Assembly: GCA_029582155.1 (NCBI GenBank)
Contig: CM055896.1
Location: 3,991,616 to 4,055,615 of the forward strand
Source: Panopea generosa
Taxonomy: Eukaryota > Mollusca > Bivalvia > Adapedonta > Hiatellidae
DNA: 64,000 bases
Direction: 5' to 3'
Each line of letters opens with the position of its first letter. Position 1 is the stretch's first letter. Below, in pieces: positions 47,466 through 60,700 of this stretch. Below the pieces are notes generated by a model that had not been told where the DNA came from, did no database searches, and saw nothing but the letters and a program-made list of their open reading frames with translations. The translations under genes and the position numbers were made by a program.

Positions 47466-50400
47466 AATAGTCAACAATTTCAAATGAGCATCTTGCTATC
47501 ATTATTAAATAAAATCTAAATTGTTTGGCATGCCAAATCCATAAAATGTTTAAATTAGAATAGTAAACTTGAAACGAAAACCCTTTTTCTAAATATAAAC
47601 ATCACTTCAATACAACTTGACATAATTTGTATCACCGTAAACATTCTTTCCAAGATGAAACAGTGTTTACTACGTGTAAACCTGTAAAACAGACCAAAAT
47701 GAAATCAAAATGAAATCACGTTCACTGACAGTTTTTCATTTAATACGTAAAAAACTATATTGTAATTTAAAGCAGGATATCTATATAAGTATAACCTAAA
47801 AATACGAAAGAAATATGAAGTCAATTATTTCTGACGTTATCATGTTTTGAACCTAACACACTTTAACACAACTTGAATTACACGGTAAAATTGCCATGTT
47901 TTATTTACTTATTTTCTCAGTTTGTGTCGTTTAATCCATAGTTATAAGTGTGACTTGTATGGTTATATCGTATATTTGGCATTTACGTCCGTTTGCGGTA
48001 AATGATATATCATGATGCTAGGATATTGGTTTTATCTGTTCATTTTGTTACTTAACTATGTCGTCTGTATGTATAAAGGTTCCAATTTTTTAACCCATTT
48101 AACTCGACATTATATTTTGATCAAGCTATCAGGGCAGAATGATAGTAGTAGTGTGTGATATTTGTGAGCAAACAATACATAAAGCATACAGTCCTTATTT
48201 AAGTGCTACCTTTCATTGAACTTGCGATTCAAATAAATCCAAGTTTGTTCTAATACTCAACTAGATTATGACCAGATGATTAGCTTAACTACACGACATG
48301 CTTCATGTTCCAGTTCGCAAAATATCAATGTTTAGTTTAACTTAAGTAAAATGTGTATCCTATGTGTTTCTCGTCAGACAATACACTCTTATTATTTGTG
48401 CACAACAACGATGATTTTCGGAAATAAGTACAATATAAAGATTTAGATGTATGTACACGACAATCGATTAGTTATTTATCTTTAACGAGGTACTGTCCTG
48501 AAGCAGAGACAAATAGGTAAGGGGAGATGAAGCTGCTTCTATTAAATATATCAAATACCATATAATTATGAAAAGTAAATCAAAACGTATACTTCATATG
48601 TATTGTATCTTAATAGAAATTCTGAACATCACCATTATCATGCAATAACAACTAATTAGACAGGTACTTAGAGACGACCCCATAACAATATGATGAAGAT
48701 ACTCTCTAAGATGTTTCAACAAATGATGCAATTTTGACCAATGTGAAAATTAAAACTAAGAGCCCACACGCTACTTGCAATGTCCTATGTCTTTTGTAAG
48801 CTTATGACCGATTCGTCCTTTTTTGTCCTGCACATGAATTTTATTCTTAAGTAGACACGTCCTTTAGTCAAGAATGCAAAACATATGCTGACGGAAATAA
48901 ATATGTTTATAATTACGCAAGTACACTACTTTATTTAAAACACAAAACGTTTGGAAACAATAGACTCTCGTTGCATCTGCTGTTCAGCTTGGTTGCAGCC
49001 TTTCAGTGCATTGGAATGATGTTGTGGCAGTTCTTAAAGACACAAATGCTATGTCTTTTTTGTTATTTTCTTCCTTTATTTCTGTTTTTTTTCTTTTCTT
49101 TCCTTTGTTACTTTATGTCTTTACTTTTTTTATTATTTTATTTCACTATTTTCTTTCTTTCCTCTTATATTGTGATTTTGGTATTTTCATTTTAATAATT
49201 CAATTCCTTTAATGTAGGTTTATGATAACATGCCATACTTATGTCATCTTGATTCTATGTTAATTGTCAAAAGGTGATTTCTTGATAATTTGGTTAAAGG
49301 TGTGTTCCAACCTGTTTTTTTGTTACTGATATGTTTGAACCGAGTTATACAAACAGAATGGTTGTTATTAAATCAACGACCTAACTACTAACTCGTATAT
49401 CGTTTCACTATTCAATTAATTTCATCATGGCTGTAAAAGTAATGTGATAACTAACGCAAAAAATAATTAAATTGACATATTTCGACATTGATATGCTTTC
49501 AGTGCTCAAAGTTAGACATATACACTTTTCAATACTGTTATATATAATAAATGTGTCAATATATTATACACACCAACTAAATAATATGCTTATATCTCAT
49601 CAATTACTTGTATCTACATAGTGCATTGATGCCGTCTATCCAAAATATAGGGATTAGTTTAACTTTGCTACAACAGACTGGTTTTCAGTGAAAGGTTATT
49701 TCTGACGGTATAGAAAATGAGAGTTTTTATTCTTTATAATAAAACATGCAAACAGTCGTGTGTGTTTACATTAGGATAGGTCCGTTAAATCAAATAAAGA
49801 TTGTGTTACATAAAAGAGACTAGCAGTAGTTCGATGACAGACTAATCATATACAAAATGTATATGCTATATAATTTAAGCTGTTAATATTAGCATTTCAT
49901 ATTAATTAAAAGGCGTTGTGTGTAACAGTCGGGTGGGTGTATTGAATTCAATTGAAAAATCGATAAACGGTAACAGTCATGTAGATGTTAAGTTTATGGA
50001 TATATTAGGTGAACTAAGTGATACATGTAAGCGCTATTTTGTTACGATATTTGGTAAGTGATTATAGTTTGTTAGGTAAAGTCTATTTCATATATAACCA
50101 TATAAATCAATGGCATCAGGCGGAGCTTGTTATTTGAACAGTGACAATCATTTTCTGTCTATCTACATATTACAAGTAGTATGTTCACTAACGGTATATC
50201 AATAGGCTACATAAACCAAGTCGCTAAAACAAATGCATTTCTGTTGTTATCCGAATTAACTATTATATGTGTCAACGTTTTTTTTATTCATACAAAAAAA
50301 AAGAACATGTTGGCATTCTGAGACGTAGTTTTTTTTAAGAACCAGCAAGGCATGCTAATACGTCTTACTATTTATTATTTTTTTTGTAAACGAAAACAAA

Positions 50401-51600
50401 TACATTTTAATTGATGGTTAACTTCTCCTTCATGAATGTTTCACATGTTAGTACATGGCACGTGAAAGTTTAAGATATTTATTGTTTTTATTGGATTGCA
50501 CGTATCGGTCGATTTATATTTTATTGTATATACAAGTTACGTCGATTACCATCGTTTGTTTGTGTTTATGTTTTCTGAGATTGGTTTTAGTCAAGGAAGT
50601 GATAAAATACCTAATACGTAGAATATTGTAATATCTTACTCTTAATAGTTTTGTCATTATCTTTGAAATTTATTTGATATGCAGTGTACGGTATACCATT
50701 CTACAGCATAGTATATGTACTACTAAACATGCTGGTGGTTACTAACATATTCCAATAGCAATTAAACAGGCATCAAGTAACAATTCATTTGTGTAGTACT
50801 CATAAATACCACTTAGTCGCGAGTTAGTCATTCTTCATAATATGACTGGGAATGAGAACATTATGCTTTGTCAGAGATTTATTCACAGGTATTTAAATCA
50901 CAAAACCAAATAAAGTTTGTCGTACGATGGGCAAGCTATTGGAGCTAAATAAATATTAATTATTTAAGCTTATTCCATATACATGTATCAATGGCCAGTT
51001 AATGAACAAAAACTTGTGACACACCAGTTCATGTCATGTTCACCTCATTTGTTTAAGAATGTTTTATCAAGGCTAGTTTCTTCAATGCTGTCTCGATTTG
51101 TGATTGGATAGGAAAATATTCTCCTGTGTCTTATTTAATTTTCAAAAAATGACACTCTGATAATTCATGTTTACGTTGTCCTTTTTATGTGTAAAAGACC
51201 TGGTGACAGACTGGAGTCATTTTTAAAATAAATGACTGGGGTAATGTATCGCGTAGCGATGACTTGTTTAAGAATTCAGCATGTTAATATTTCAGCATTC
51301 TTGAAATCACGGAGTTTATGCCAGCACAGAGTATTGGTCAAACCATTAGTGGCCGTAAGGGATATTGTGTATTTCATTATTTCTAATACAACAATTCCGA
51401 TTAATCTATTGTGTTTACTTCATCCAATGTGTCATTATATCATATAATATTGATAAAAGCTAACATACCTTTATAAAACGAACACAGTGATTCGTCAAAA
51501 TAAACACAGTCGTTTGTTTAACTGTGCTTTAAAAACTAGATTTTGAGATATAACTATTAAAATGGGCCCATTAACATATTTTATATTAACAATATAAATA
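47466..51600. other. Non-coding, AT-rich
   Basis: No gene seen on either strand. A T/C-rich tract at 49050-49190 gives spurious hydrophobic open frames. Confidence 0.5.
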
Positions 51601-51808
51601 TACAGTAGAATTTCGATGGCTCGAATCATATGGAACTGGACAGAATAGTTCGAGTAAAGGTTATTCGAGCGTAGTTTTCTTCAACACTACACTATACATG
51701 TTCTTGTGTATACATCAAAGTAGGAATTCGGCCGGGATCAGATAAGAAGTTTTAAGATATGTGTGATGTTCGAGTTATCCTTGTTCGAGCCAACGAAACT
51801 CTGCTATA
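51601..51808. mobile_element. 204-bp pogo/Tigger-like MITE
   Basis: Terminal inverted repeats: left cagtagaatttcgatggctc, right (reverse complement) tagcagagtttcgttggctc, followed on both sides by gaa and by ttcgag-type repeats further in. Element 51603-51806, flanked by TA at 51601-51602 and 51807-51808. TA duplication and the termini fit Tc1/mariner-pogo elements. No transposase remains. Confidence 0.85.
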
Positions 51809-54624
51809 ATCATAGTTATATAGAACACATTGTTAAAGCATTAGAACATTATAATGTCTTATTAGTTACAATCCATATAGAACACATGTTTACTATACTT
51901 GAACGAAAACGCTGTTATACTCAATCAATAAAAGTTATCATGAGTATTCGACTCTTTTTCTAAAACTGAATAATACTTTATAGTCTCCGAGTCGATATTG
52001 TACATTCAAGACCCAACATAAATCAGAGCATGGTCATAGACTTTCATATTAAAAAGTGGACCAGTGTACGATAATTTACAAAAGACATTATTATGCTCTG
52101 TTGTTATAATTAATGTCGCAGCATGATATTTTCATACATTATCAACTGAAAACAATGATTTTGTAAATTGTATATAGTCGCCGGACAAATGTCAATTTTG
52201 AGCCTTGGGAAGTTTCGTTCTTTCTTCTCGTGTATAATGCCTTGCATGTACCAACTCAAGATTTTTGAAAGACGACACATTCAAATTACACTACACTGGT
52301 ATCACAAAAAATAATAATACGCCTCGATAAGTATATTAAACCTAAATGAAAAATCAAAAGTTATTGAAAAGTATTAAACATTGTTCGAAACAGCATGAAC
52401 ACGTCCGACTGATTATATCCGTATCATTACATAATCATCAATTGAATAACAAACGGCTTGATTTTTTTTATCTGACGAAAGGAGCACAACAAAAAACAAA
52501 AACATTATGTTTATATAACAACTTCTGTTATGTGGAATACTGTAGAACTATGGTAGGACTGAACTAACAGTCCAGAAATGTTGACATTATATGATATAAT
52601 TGTCGCATATGTTATACTTGTCAAACTGATATTCGTTTTCAATTTCAGTACTAGCAAAGATCTGACAAACATTTTTTTTTCGCAGTGATCGTGTAAAGTA
52701 TTCAAGCTGTATTGAAGATATTCTATACTAGATGCTAATAAGACAATGTCATTGTCGAATAATAACAGGACATGTGTTTATAATTAATTAAGATACCACC
52801 TCCAATAACGCTTTGCAAATAAGTGTGAAGCCAATGCATATACTTGATAAAATTCACATTTACGTTTTACGCAGCACGGTATATATCATAGTCTAGACAC
52901 GTACAAAACGATTAAGTCAGAATATTTAATTATTTAATGAAAAAAATCACTTCAAAACAAGTATTTGGATGATATATAAAGAGATAAACATGTTAAACGA
53001 TTAAACATGTGTCGCAATGCGTGTTATGCATATTGATTATCATAGAATACTTAATTGACATGAAAGGGAGAGGGAAAATTTATTAACTAGAAATTAACGT
53101 AATTTTGTACACTTCAACAAGACCATTTTACAGGTATTTATATCGATTTACTGTTATTGATTTTGTAATCTAACATAATATATATTATGATAATGTAGGG
53201 CACTTTGTGTGTTATTTTATTACTACATTTATTGAAATAGCATTGATAAATATGCAAATTGGACATTACTTTAAACTACTTTTTATTATTTATCGATTTA
53301 TAAACAAATGTCTTCAATCTTGAAAGCACGGCGAATTAACCAAATTGAATGCAAGCTTCTCATGTCGCTTTACTCAAGTTATCATGCCTAGTTTTAATTG
53401 CATTATTTTTGTGCGTTGTATAGCGCCGTGCGTTCTTTTATCTGTTGACATGTAATTACCCTTATTGTGGGCCTTCTCCACAGGTGTACTATAATTGCGT
53501 TGTCTAATTACCATTGCAAATATCCAATAGTTGTGGATCTATATACATACATAAATAGTAACAGCGTATGTATAATGATTGCTGTTAAACGAAGAACGGA
53601 ATAATTGTGTAATATTAATGGATCAAAGACGTTAAGTGGTTTATACGTAAATGTAAGTAAAACATATCCGTTTAAACATTATGATTTTTGTATTATTTTT
53701 AAAAGGCATAGCTGACAAGATATTGATTTTTAATGCCAATCAATAAAAACTTGATCCGTCTAATCACATCGTACAGGTTTGTGAGGGTCGCGGTTGGCCA
53801 TCCCTCAAGAAAGCGTACATATGTATGTAAAAATCAAGTTAGCAATATATTAATCTTAAAGGAGCATGACGCAACAAATTTAACACTAGTTTGTGCACAT
53901 TACTATTTTGACAAATCTTGAAAAAATAAATAAATAAATAGTTACAAATGAAAGTGCATATTGTCTGGTCACTTCAGGAGATTTTACTCCCATATGGCTG
54001 AAATTAACTTTGATATCAATTGTTTATAAACCTAAATGTCCGATAGTTTAAAGATTGACTAGATTATAATGTATATGTCATGATATTACAATATGGCATA
54101 TACACATATCATAAACTAACGTTCTTAAACAGTATATGACTAGAGTTATTGTTGTGAATGAAAATACCTGCCACATAACTGCTCACCCAACAGATACTGT
54201 AAACTTCTTAATAAATGATACTAGCTTTTTTCTCCCTCTGTAATAAGAATTTCACGACCAGAAGGTGACGTGTTGTTATATGGTTTGTCATCCTGTATGG
54301 AAGTCTTTTATCATTAAGTGAGCGAAATGCGTTCGAGTTTGTTACACAAAATACAACAAAGTATATGGTCACATGTTACGTCAATATATTGACGATATGA
54401 ACGCATACTGTATAGCGTACGAACTGAATAAATGCGAGTCTGTGATATTTGATGATAAAGGCCTTTATACATTGAAGTTCATATTTGCAAACCCATGGCT
54501 CCATGCCTAGAATACCGTAGCGTAAATACAAATTGTCCTATAAATTAATCTTGAAAGGTAGTTGACCTTAATTGTCTTTACTTTTCTTTTCTTTTCGAAA
54601 TTATTATTTTTAATTTCCTTTCAG
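51809..54624. other. Upstream region of the ion-channel gene, no gene seen
   Basis: AT-rich. It probably holds 5' non-coding exons or promoter sequence for the downstream channel gene, but I cannot place them. Confidence 0.4.
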
Positions 54625-54739
54625 ATATATTTGTCAGAGAAACACGAAAGAGAGAAATGTCAAACAGAAAATTAGCACCACATGCATGTCTAATCCTATG
54701 TGCCTTTGTCACGTGTGGAAGAGCAATCAACGTAACAAT
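54625..54739 (+). CDS. Channel gene exon with start codon and signal peptide
   Basis: The acceptor tttcctttcag at 54624 opens an exon whose first 32 bases are 5' UTR; ATG at 54657. It encodes a 20+ residue hydrophobic signal peptide. The donor is gtgagc at 54740 and the coding part ends in phase 2. An acceptor before the ATG implies an upstream non-coding exon. Confidence 0.85.
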
Positions 54740-57700
54740 GTGAGCTTTGTATTTTTCGTTTTGTTTATTTCAAACAAAAGTTGCACTTCTTGATTAAGTT
54801 ACATCAGTCCAACGGACACATTGCATTGTGTAAAACATGATCATCTAGGTTACGATAGAAATGACAATTCGTTTCAACTGATACCATACTAATTACTTAA
54901 AGTAGATAATAGCAAATTGTAATATAGAGCTGTATAAACGGATTGCGATGCAACACAGCCTCGTAAAAATTAAAAGCGCCTCGTGCTATTTACACCATTC
55001 CGCTTATCATGCAAGTCCTCTAAAGCAATGTTCGAGCAAATAATGTCACGTTTAATCAGCCAGAATAACACATCAAAACCAATTGAGCAAAGTGACGCAT
55101 TAACTTTTAAGTGAGGTAAAGAACAACGTGTGGTTTCCAGATTTTAAAAAGACAAAACTTCTGAATACGAAATGGAACTAATGATAATTAAAACTAGAAA
55201 CGATATTATTGGGTACGTATAAAAAATATTACTTTGTAATGTGTTGCTTTTAACAATGTTTCAGTAAAACTATAGACGTTTTACAATACAAACAAACAGA
55301 GAAAGTGGCAATGACCAGTAGCAAACTTGGGAGAATACATATGTTATGTGTTTAGACACAATCTTGTTTTCCCATTGTACTTTTCTAACAATTGCCACAA
55401 AATACGTATGTAAGACGTACAATAACAGGAGTTTATCTTTGATAACATTAAATAGTTGAGGATTTTTTTATCTTTTTTTCATATTTAGAAGTTGGTTTAA
55501 AGTTATATTCAACAATTTTCAGTTTATATATGGCATATCCAGTTTTATTGGTCGAGGAAGACCTCATACTGAGTAGAACCACCGTCCTTCCGCAAGTTAC
55601 TGGAAACTTTCTCACATAGTGTTTTTGGAGCGAGCGGGACTCGCACCTACGACCTTAGCTGTGATAGGTAAGTGTTCATGAAACGGCGCCTTAGACCACT
55701 CGGCCTAGGAGGACCGTTTCCGGAATAAAGGATCACATATTGACCTACACATGCTATGATATTACATAAAGTAGCGACATCGAACCGATCGTTATATAGT
55801 TATATAGAAATCTCACAAATGCTGAAATATCTATTTGATACAATTTTTTGTCATATTTTAATGTGTTGATTTGAAATTGTTCAACGATGTACTAATTTAT
55901 TGTCTCACGAATGTTCAATAATATAATTTGATTTCTTATATTTATATCATCAATAATTCCAGTCTATATGACAATGTCCTTCTTTTATTAGTTATATGTC
56001 ACATCATGGCGGCAAAAAGTGTTACATCAATATGATTTCTGATATTAACATTACGAATGTGAGCGAAAATGTTAAAATATATTTGATTTTATTTACTTCA
56101 TATATGTTAGAACCATTTTCCATTGGTTTATCCTAATATGAAAAGGTAATATAATTCAACTGAATAACAATGTATAACATGTCTTTTGACATACGAGTGT
56201 TATAAACTGATGAAATATGTTAGCATAGTGTAATATCACTATTAATTCGTCACTCGCTGATTTCCGTAGTATCCCACTCGCGTACGTAATTTGCCGGGCT
56301 ATTTTTCGACTTTCCTGATCATCTTACTGAAACTGATATGTCATATTTCGTATAAAAACGTTACGTGATAGCATGAACTAATATGGGTACACAAATTTTT
56401 ATATAGTTCTTGGAAAACCGACTTTTCTTGTTTCTGAAATAACGCAAACCTGAACACAACAATGCGGGTTATGTTTTACTTATTTATTAAACTGATTGTT
56501 AAACGTGGTATGATGCTCGACAAAGCCTTGCAAATATATTCTATCAGATTAGTTAAAAGATTACTAAACAAGCACACTGATATGTCATATTTCGTATAAA
56601 AACGTTACGTGATACTATGAACTAATATGGGTACACAATTTTTTATATAGTTCTTGGAAAACCGACTTTTCTTGTTTCTGAAATAACGCAAACCTGAACA
56701 CAACAATGCGGGTTATGTTTTACTTATTTATTAAACTGATTGTTAGACGTGGTATGATGCTCGACAAAGCCTTGCAAATATATTCTATCAGATTAGTTAA
56801 AAGATTACTAAACAAGCACTTGTGTACTCATGTACTCATGTACTCATATAATCATGTAGTCGTGTACAATCTTACGATGTAAAATTCATTTATCGATATG
56901 TATACCAATCTTAAACTTCTGTCTTTCAGGTCCGGATTGCTAGACGATATATTTAAGGGCTATGACAAAAGGCTTCCACCAAAATACTACGCAAGTGAGT
57001 TAAATACGAGTAGTGTATGTAGATTGTAGGAATGATTGAACAAATATTCATCGTCTTTATAACCATAATTAATGACTTCATTTAGGTATTTCGTGATTCA
57101 AGGTGTTAGACTAAGATCACGTTACTTTCTTCGCCGGCACCGTGGCCTCAGCAAAAGCTTAGCCAACATATATGCAGTAGTCACAACGTGCGTACAGGTG
57201 TACATTCTCTCTATCGTAGTTGAATACAAATATGAATTTAAATGTGTGCTGTTACATACATTTTACATTGAATATATATTGACTGTTCAACTGATAGTAT
57301 AAATCTAATGCCATTTGTGTTTACCGAGACAAAGACACCATACTTTCAAAGGCTGACAATATCACCATCACTTTCAAAAGACTTAATATAATATCTTGAA
57401 CACAAGATATTTGCTGCTATGATATAGGGTAATGATCTACACATATTGTACTTATTGTTTAATAGTGCATCTTTATTAAAAAAAAACATCTAAATTTATA
57501 AACACAAGACAGTAAACGTCATTTTATAAAGACCGTTACCCGCAGATGATATAGTTTATACTAGAAATTATAGCTATTATCTGCTGGTTTATGGGAATTT
57601 AACAGTACCGTAAAGAACGAATATTTGAAGGTACTAAGTTCAGACAAATATTCCGCGGTATCACTGTTGTTATCGATTCAAAACACTGATATCCAGGGTT

Positions 57701-60700
57701 TGACTGTTAATATTTTAATCGTACACTCCCGACTGATTTTTTTTGCGAACCAATAAGATCTTGTATATTTGTTCTAAGGTGTTCACGTGACATTCACTTT
57801 CATCTCGACCATATGGTGTGATATAAACGTTTCACGTCGGTAAATGGCAGATATATTTATGCAGCATGCTATTCTCTTATTTTTGTGTTAAGATCATAGG
57901 CATTTTACATTTTTTAAAATGGTTTTCAAGTTTTGAATTAAACTATATTTATTTAATTATGCTATTGTAACATGGTTCAACGGTATAAAACTAAATTAAA
58001 CATACGTCATGTAAATGTCGGTGTTAGTGAATGTGATATGCCAACGTGTACGAAATGTTTCTTCGTAAACAAAATATTAACTATTTTGCCATAGTATTAA
58101 GCCGTGTATTTATTTAAATCGTTATACAGATATAATGGACATGGAATGTAACAATTGCTACGTTATAACCGAGTTTAACTGGAAATCCATTAAAATGAGT
58201 TAATTCATGAATACAGTTATGAACCCTATATAATGGTTAGTTAAGTAAAAAGTAACAATTAAGCAACCCAAATGAAGCGACCGCAGGCTTAGTGTCAAAA
58301 GTCATTTGTCTGGCAGTTTGGCGTCATTTGACAGACTCTGGTTGGAGCTACGTTGAAATCTGAGATGATTGACCTTTAACAGTTGATGTTTGTTAAGGCC
58401 GTTTCTAAGCATAGATCGCATGGCTTTGTAGTTTGTAAATGACTTGATCAGAATTTAATTAAGGGTTGATGCCATTCACTAGTGCGCAAGGATGACGAAT
58501 TTCTTAATAATTAAGAACGAACTTAATAATTAAATTATTTTGTAGGCAGTTTTAACAAATAAGTGCGACTCAGTTTTGAAAATTAAAGCGATTCCATTGG
58601 TTGTCAAATGAGTTGAACAATATGTAGCAATAACACGACAATGCGATACAATGACCTCATTGATTGAGTATGTTAATGTGGGGTAATGACATTTGCAACA
58701 CCTCACACCAGCTTAACCGCTGTTACATTTGTTGATCGGTAAAATAGAATAAACTCCATTATTTGAATGGACCAGATATAAAGTCATTACTGAGTCAATG
58801 TAAGGGGCGACTGCTTAGAATCAACATTTACTTATAACCGGCATTGTGAAAGTCAAGCAATTTAAGAAAATATAATAAACCTTCAAAAATTATGCTGATA
58901 ATGGCAAAATTATAACTTAAGTAAACTTTGGTTAAATCGTATAATTGGAAATTTAAAATTAAAGGCAAAGAACTTGGTTCGCGGGAGTTTTCCATGACCA
59001 AGCGATCTTCGCTGTCGTTTAATGACCGTTTATTAATCATCGTTGAGGCAAGGGTTCAAGTCAAACTCGCTCCAAAACCTTAATGTGAAAAAGTTTGTCG
59101 TTTACTTGTAGAAGGACGGAAGTTCTTTTCGATTTCATTCCGATATCTGCCTCCATCAGTTAAATGTTTAAGCCATAATATCGTTTAATGTAAAACATTA
59201 ATGTATTGCCAATAAGTATAGATGTATACAGCAAATGTGTTGAACCACACGAGTTCTCGCAACTTCGGTCCTTTCTCTCATCATATCATACATTTACACT
59301 CATGGCTTATTTATAGACACAAGTATTAGCAAAACAAGCAATTATTTGTGATGTGAAAAGAATAGATGTAATGCAAAAGAAAATAAATTGAAAAGACGTG
59401 TAGAGAGAGAAGAAGAATAATAAAAAGGAAAACAAAGAACCTATAGAAGAAAGAAAGAAAGAATAAAATGGCATATATAGCCTATCATGTGTTGAAAAGG
59501 CATGATTAAATCCTTTTCATTGGTGATTATAAGTATCTGCTATTATAGTAGTACATGTAGTATTGTAGTATTCGACTTAAGATAGTTTACAAAGTGACAG
59601 TCGTTCTTAAAATGTATGGTTAGTTTATACTTATATATTTTAGCTCGCTTATAGCTGATATGAACGCTCTCGGGTCTGCTTCTTGGATAGAACCAGTACT
59701 GAGTGAGTGTTGTTTTATGAGAGGCATCGGGTCGATCAAACCCGCAATCTCTGACATGAGCTACAAACACGTTGCCCACGATATTACCGCCCCTGCTTTA
59801 AATTTTAGGGTTGAAATAACATAAAGCTGCAAAATGCTATCAGATTTTAGAAAACATTATATTAACATTTAGAAATAACATGTTTTTGGAATGAGTATAG
59901 TATCAGATAAAGCAACAATTCATTAGAATTCATTTTCTATTTTCCATTTGGTCAGAGAATGCCCAAAGTCCAGGTATGAGTATTGCTTATTTCTTCTTTT
60001 CAGAAATAGAGGTTCTGTTCATCTGTTTTTTCCACTCTATCCTTCTTACGTTCTATTTGACTAAAATTAATATTATCTCTTTATTCAATCTGTTAAACAC
60101 ATAGTTTTAGTCAATGGATATGAAACCATCATAAATACTTACTTGTACTAGGTGTGCTACTAAATTAACACTTTTGGTGATAGAAAACCCGTAGTTGGTA
60201 CCTGTCACTATCACGAATTCACCAACCATTCTTAAGAATTTCTTAGACTTGAACTCAGCAATGAGTTTTGATAAACATTTGCAAACATGCAGGTTTGATA
60301 TTAATATCGTGTAATGTGTAACGATGTTGTGTTTACACGCTTTGATCTCTTTGTTTTTGTAAAGTTTAAAAAATATGTCAGTATATGCTATAACTTTTTG
60401 TTTTAGTAAACAAACTATTTATAGAAACAAACATTCTTAGATTATTATAAGATAATCATGTTTGCTCTACAACGTGGTTTACTTCAATTTATAGATTTCT
60501 CTATAATATTCCATGATTGAGCTATAGTTTATTACGGGATATATATTGGATAGGTAAACACTTTATTGTATTAGGACATTTTAATTTTATTTAGTTTCGC
60601 ACTTGGGATATATTTTGAACATTTGGACAAAACAACATTTTATAAATGTGAAATAGAGCGGATATCGTCAGAACAAACATCACAAATTGCTTAATCTATT

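Noticed and set aside
48971-49212. Two overlapping Phe/Leu-rich frames
   Set aside because: They arise from a T/C-rich tract; no conserved residues.
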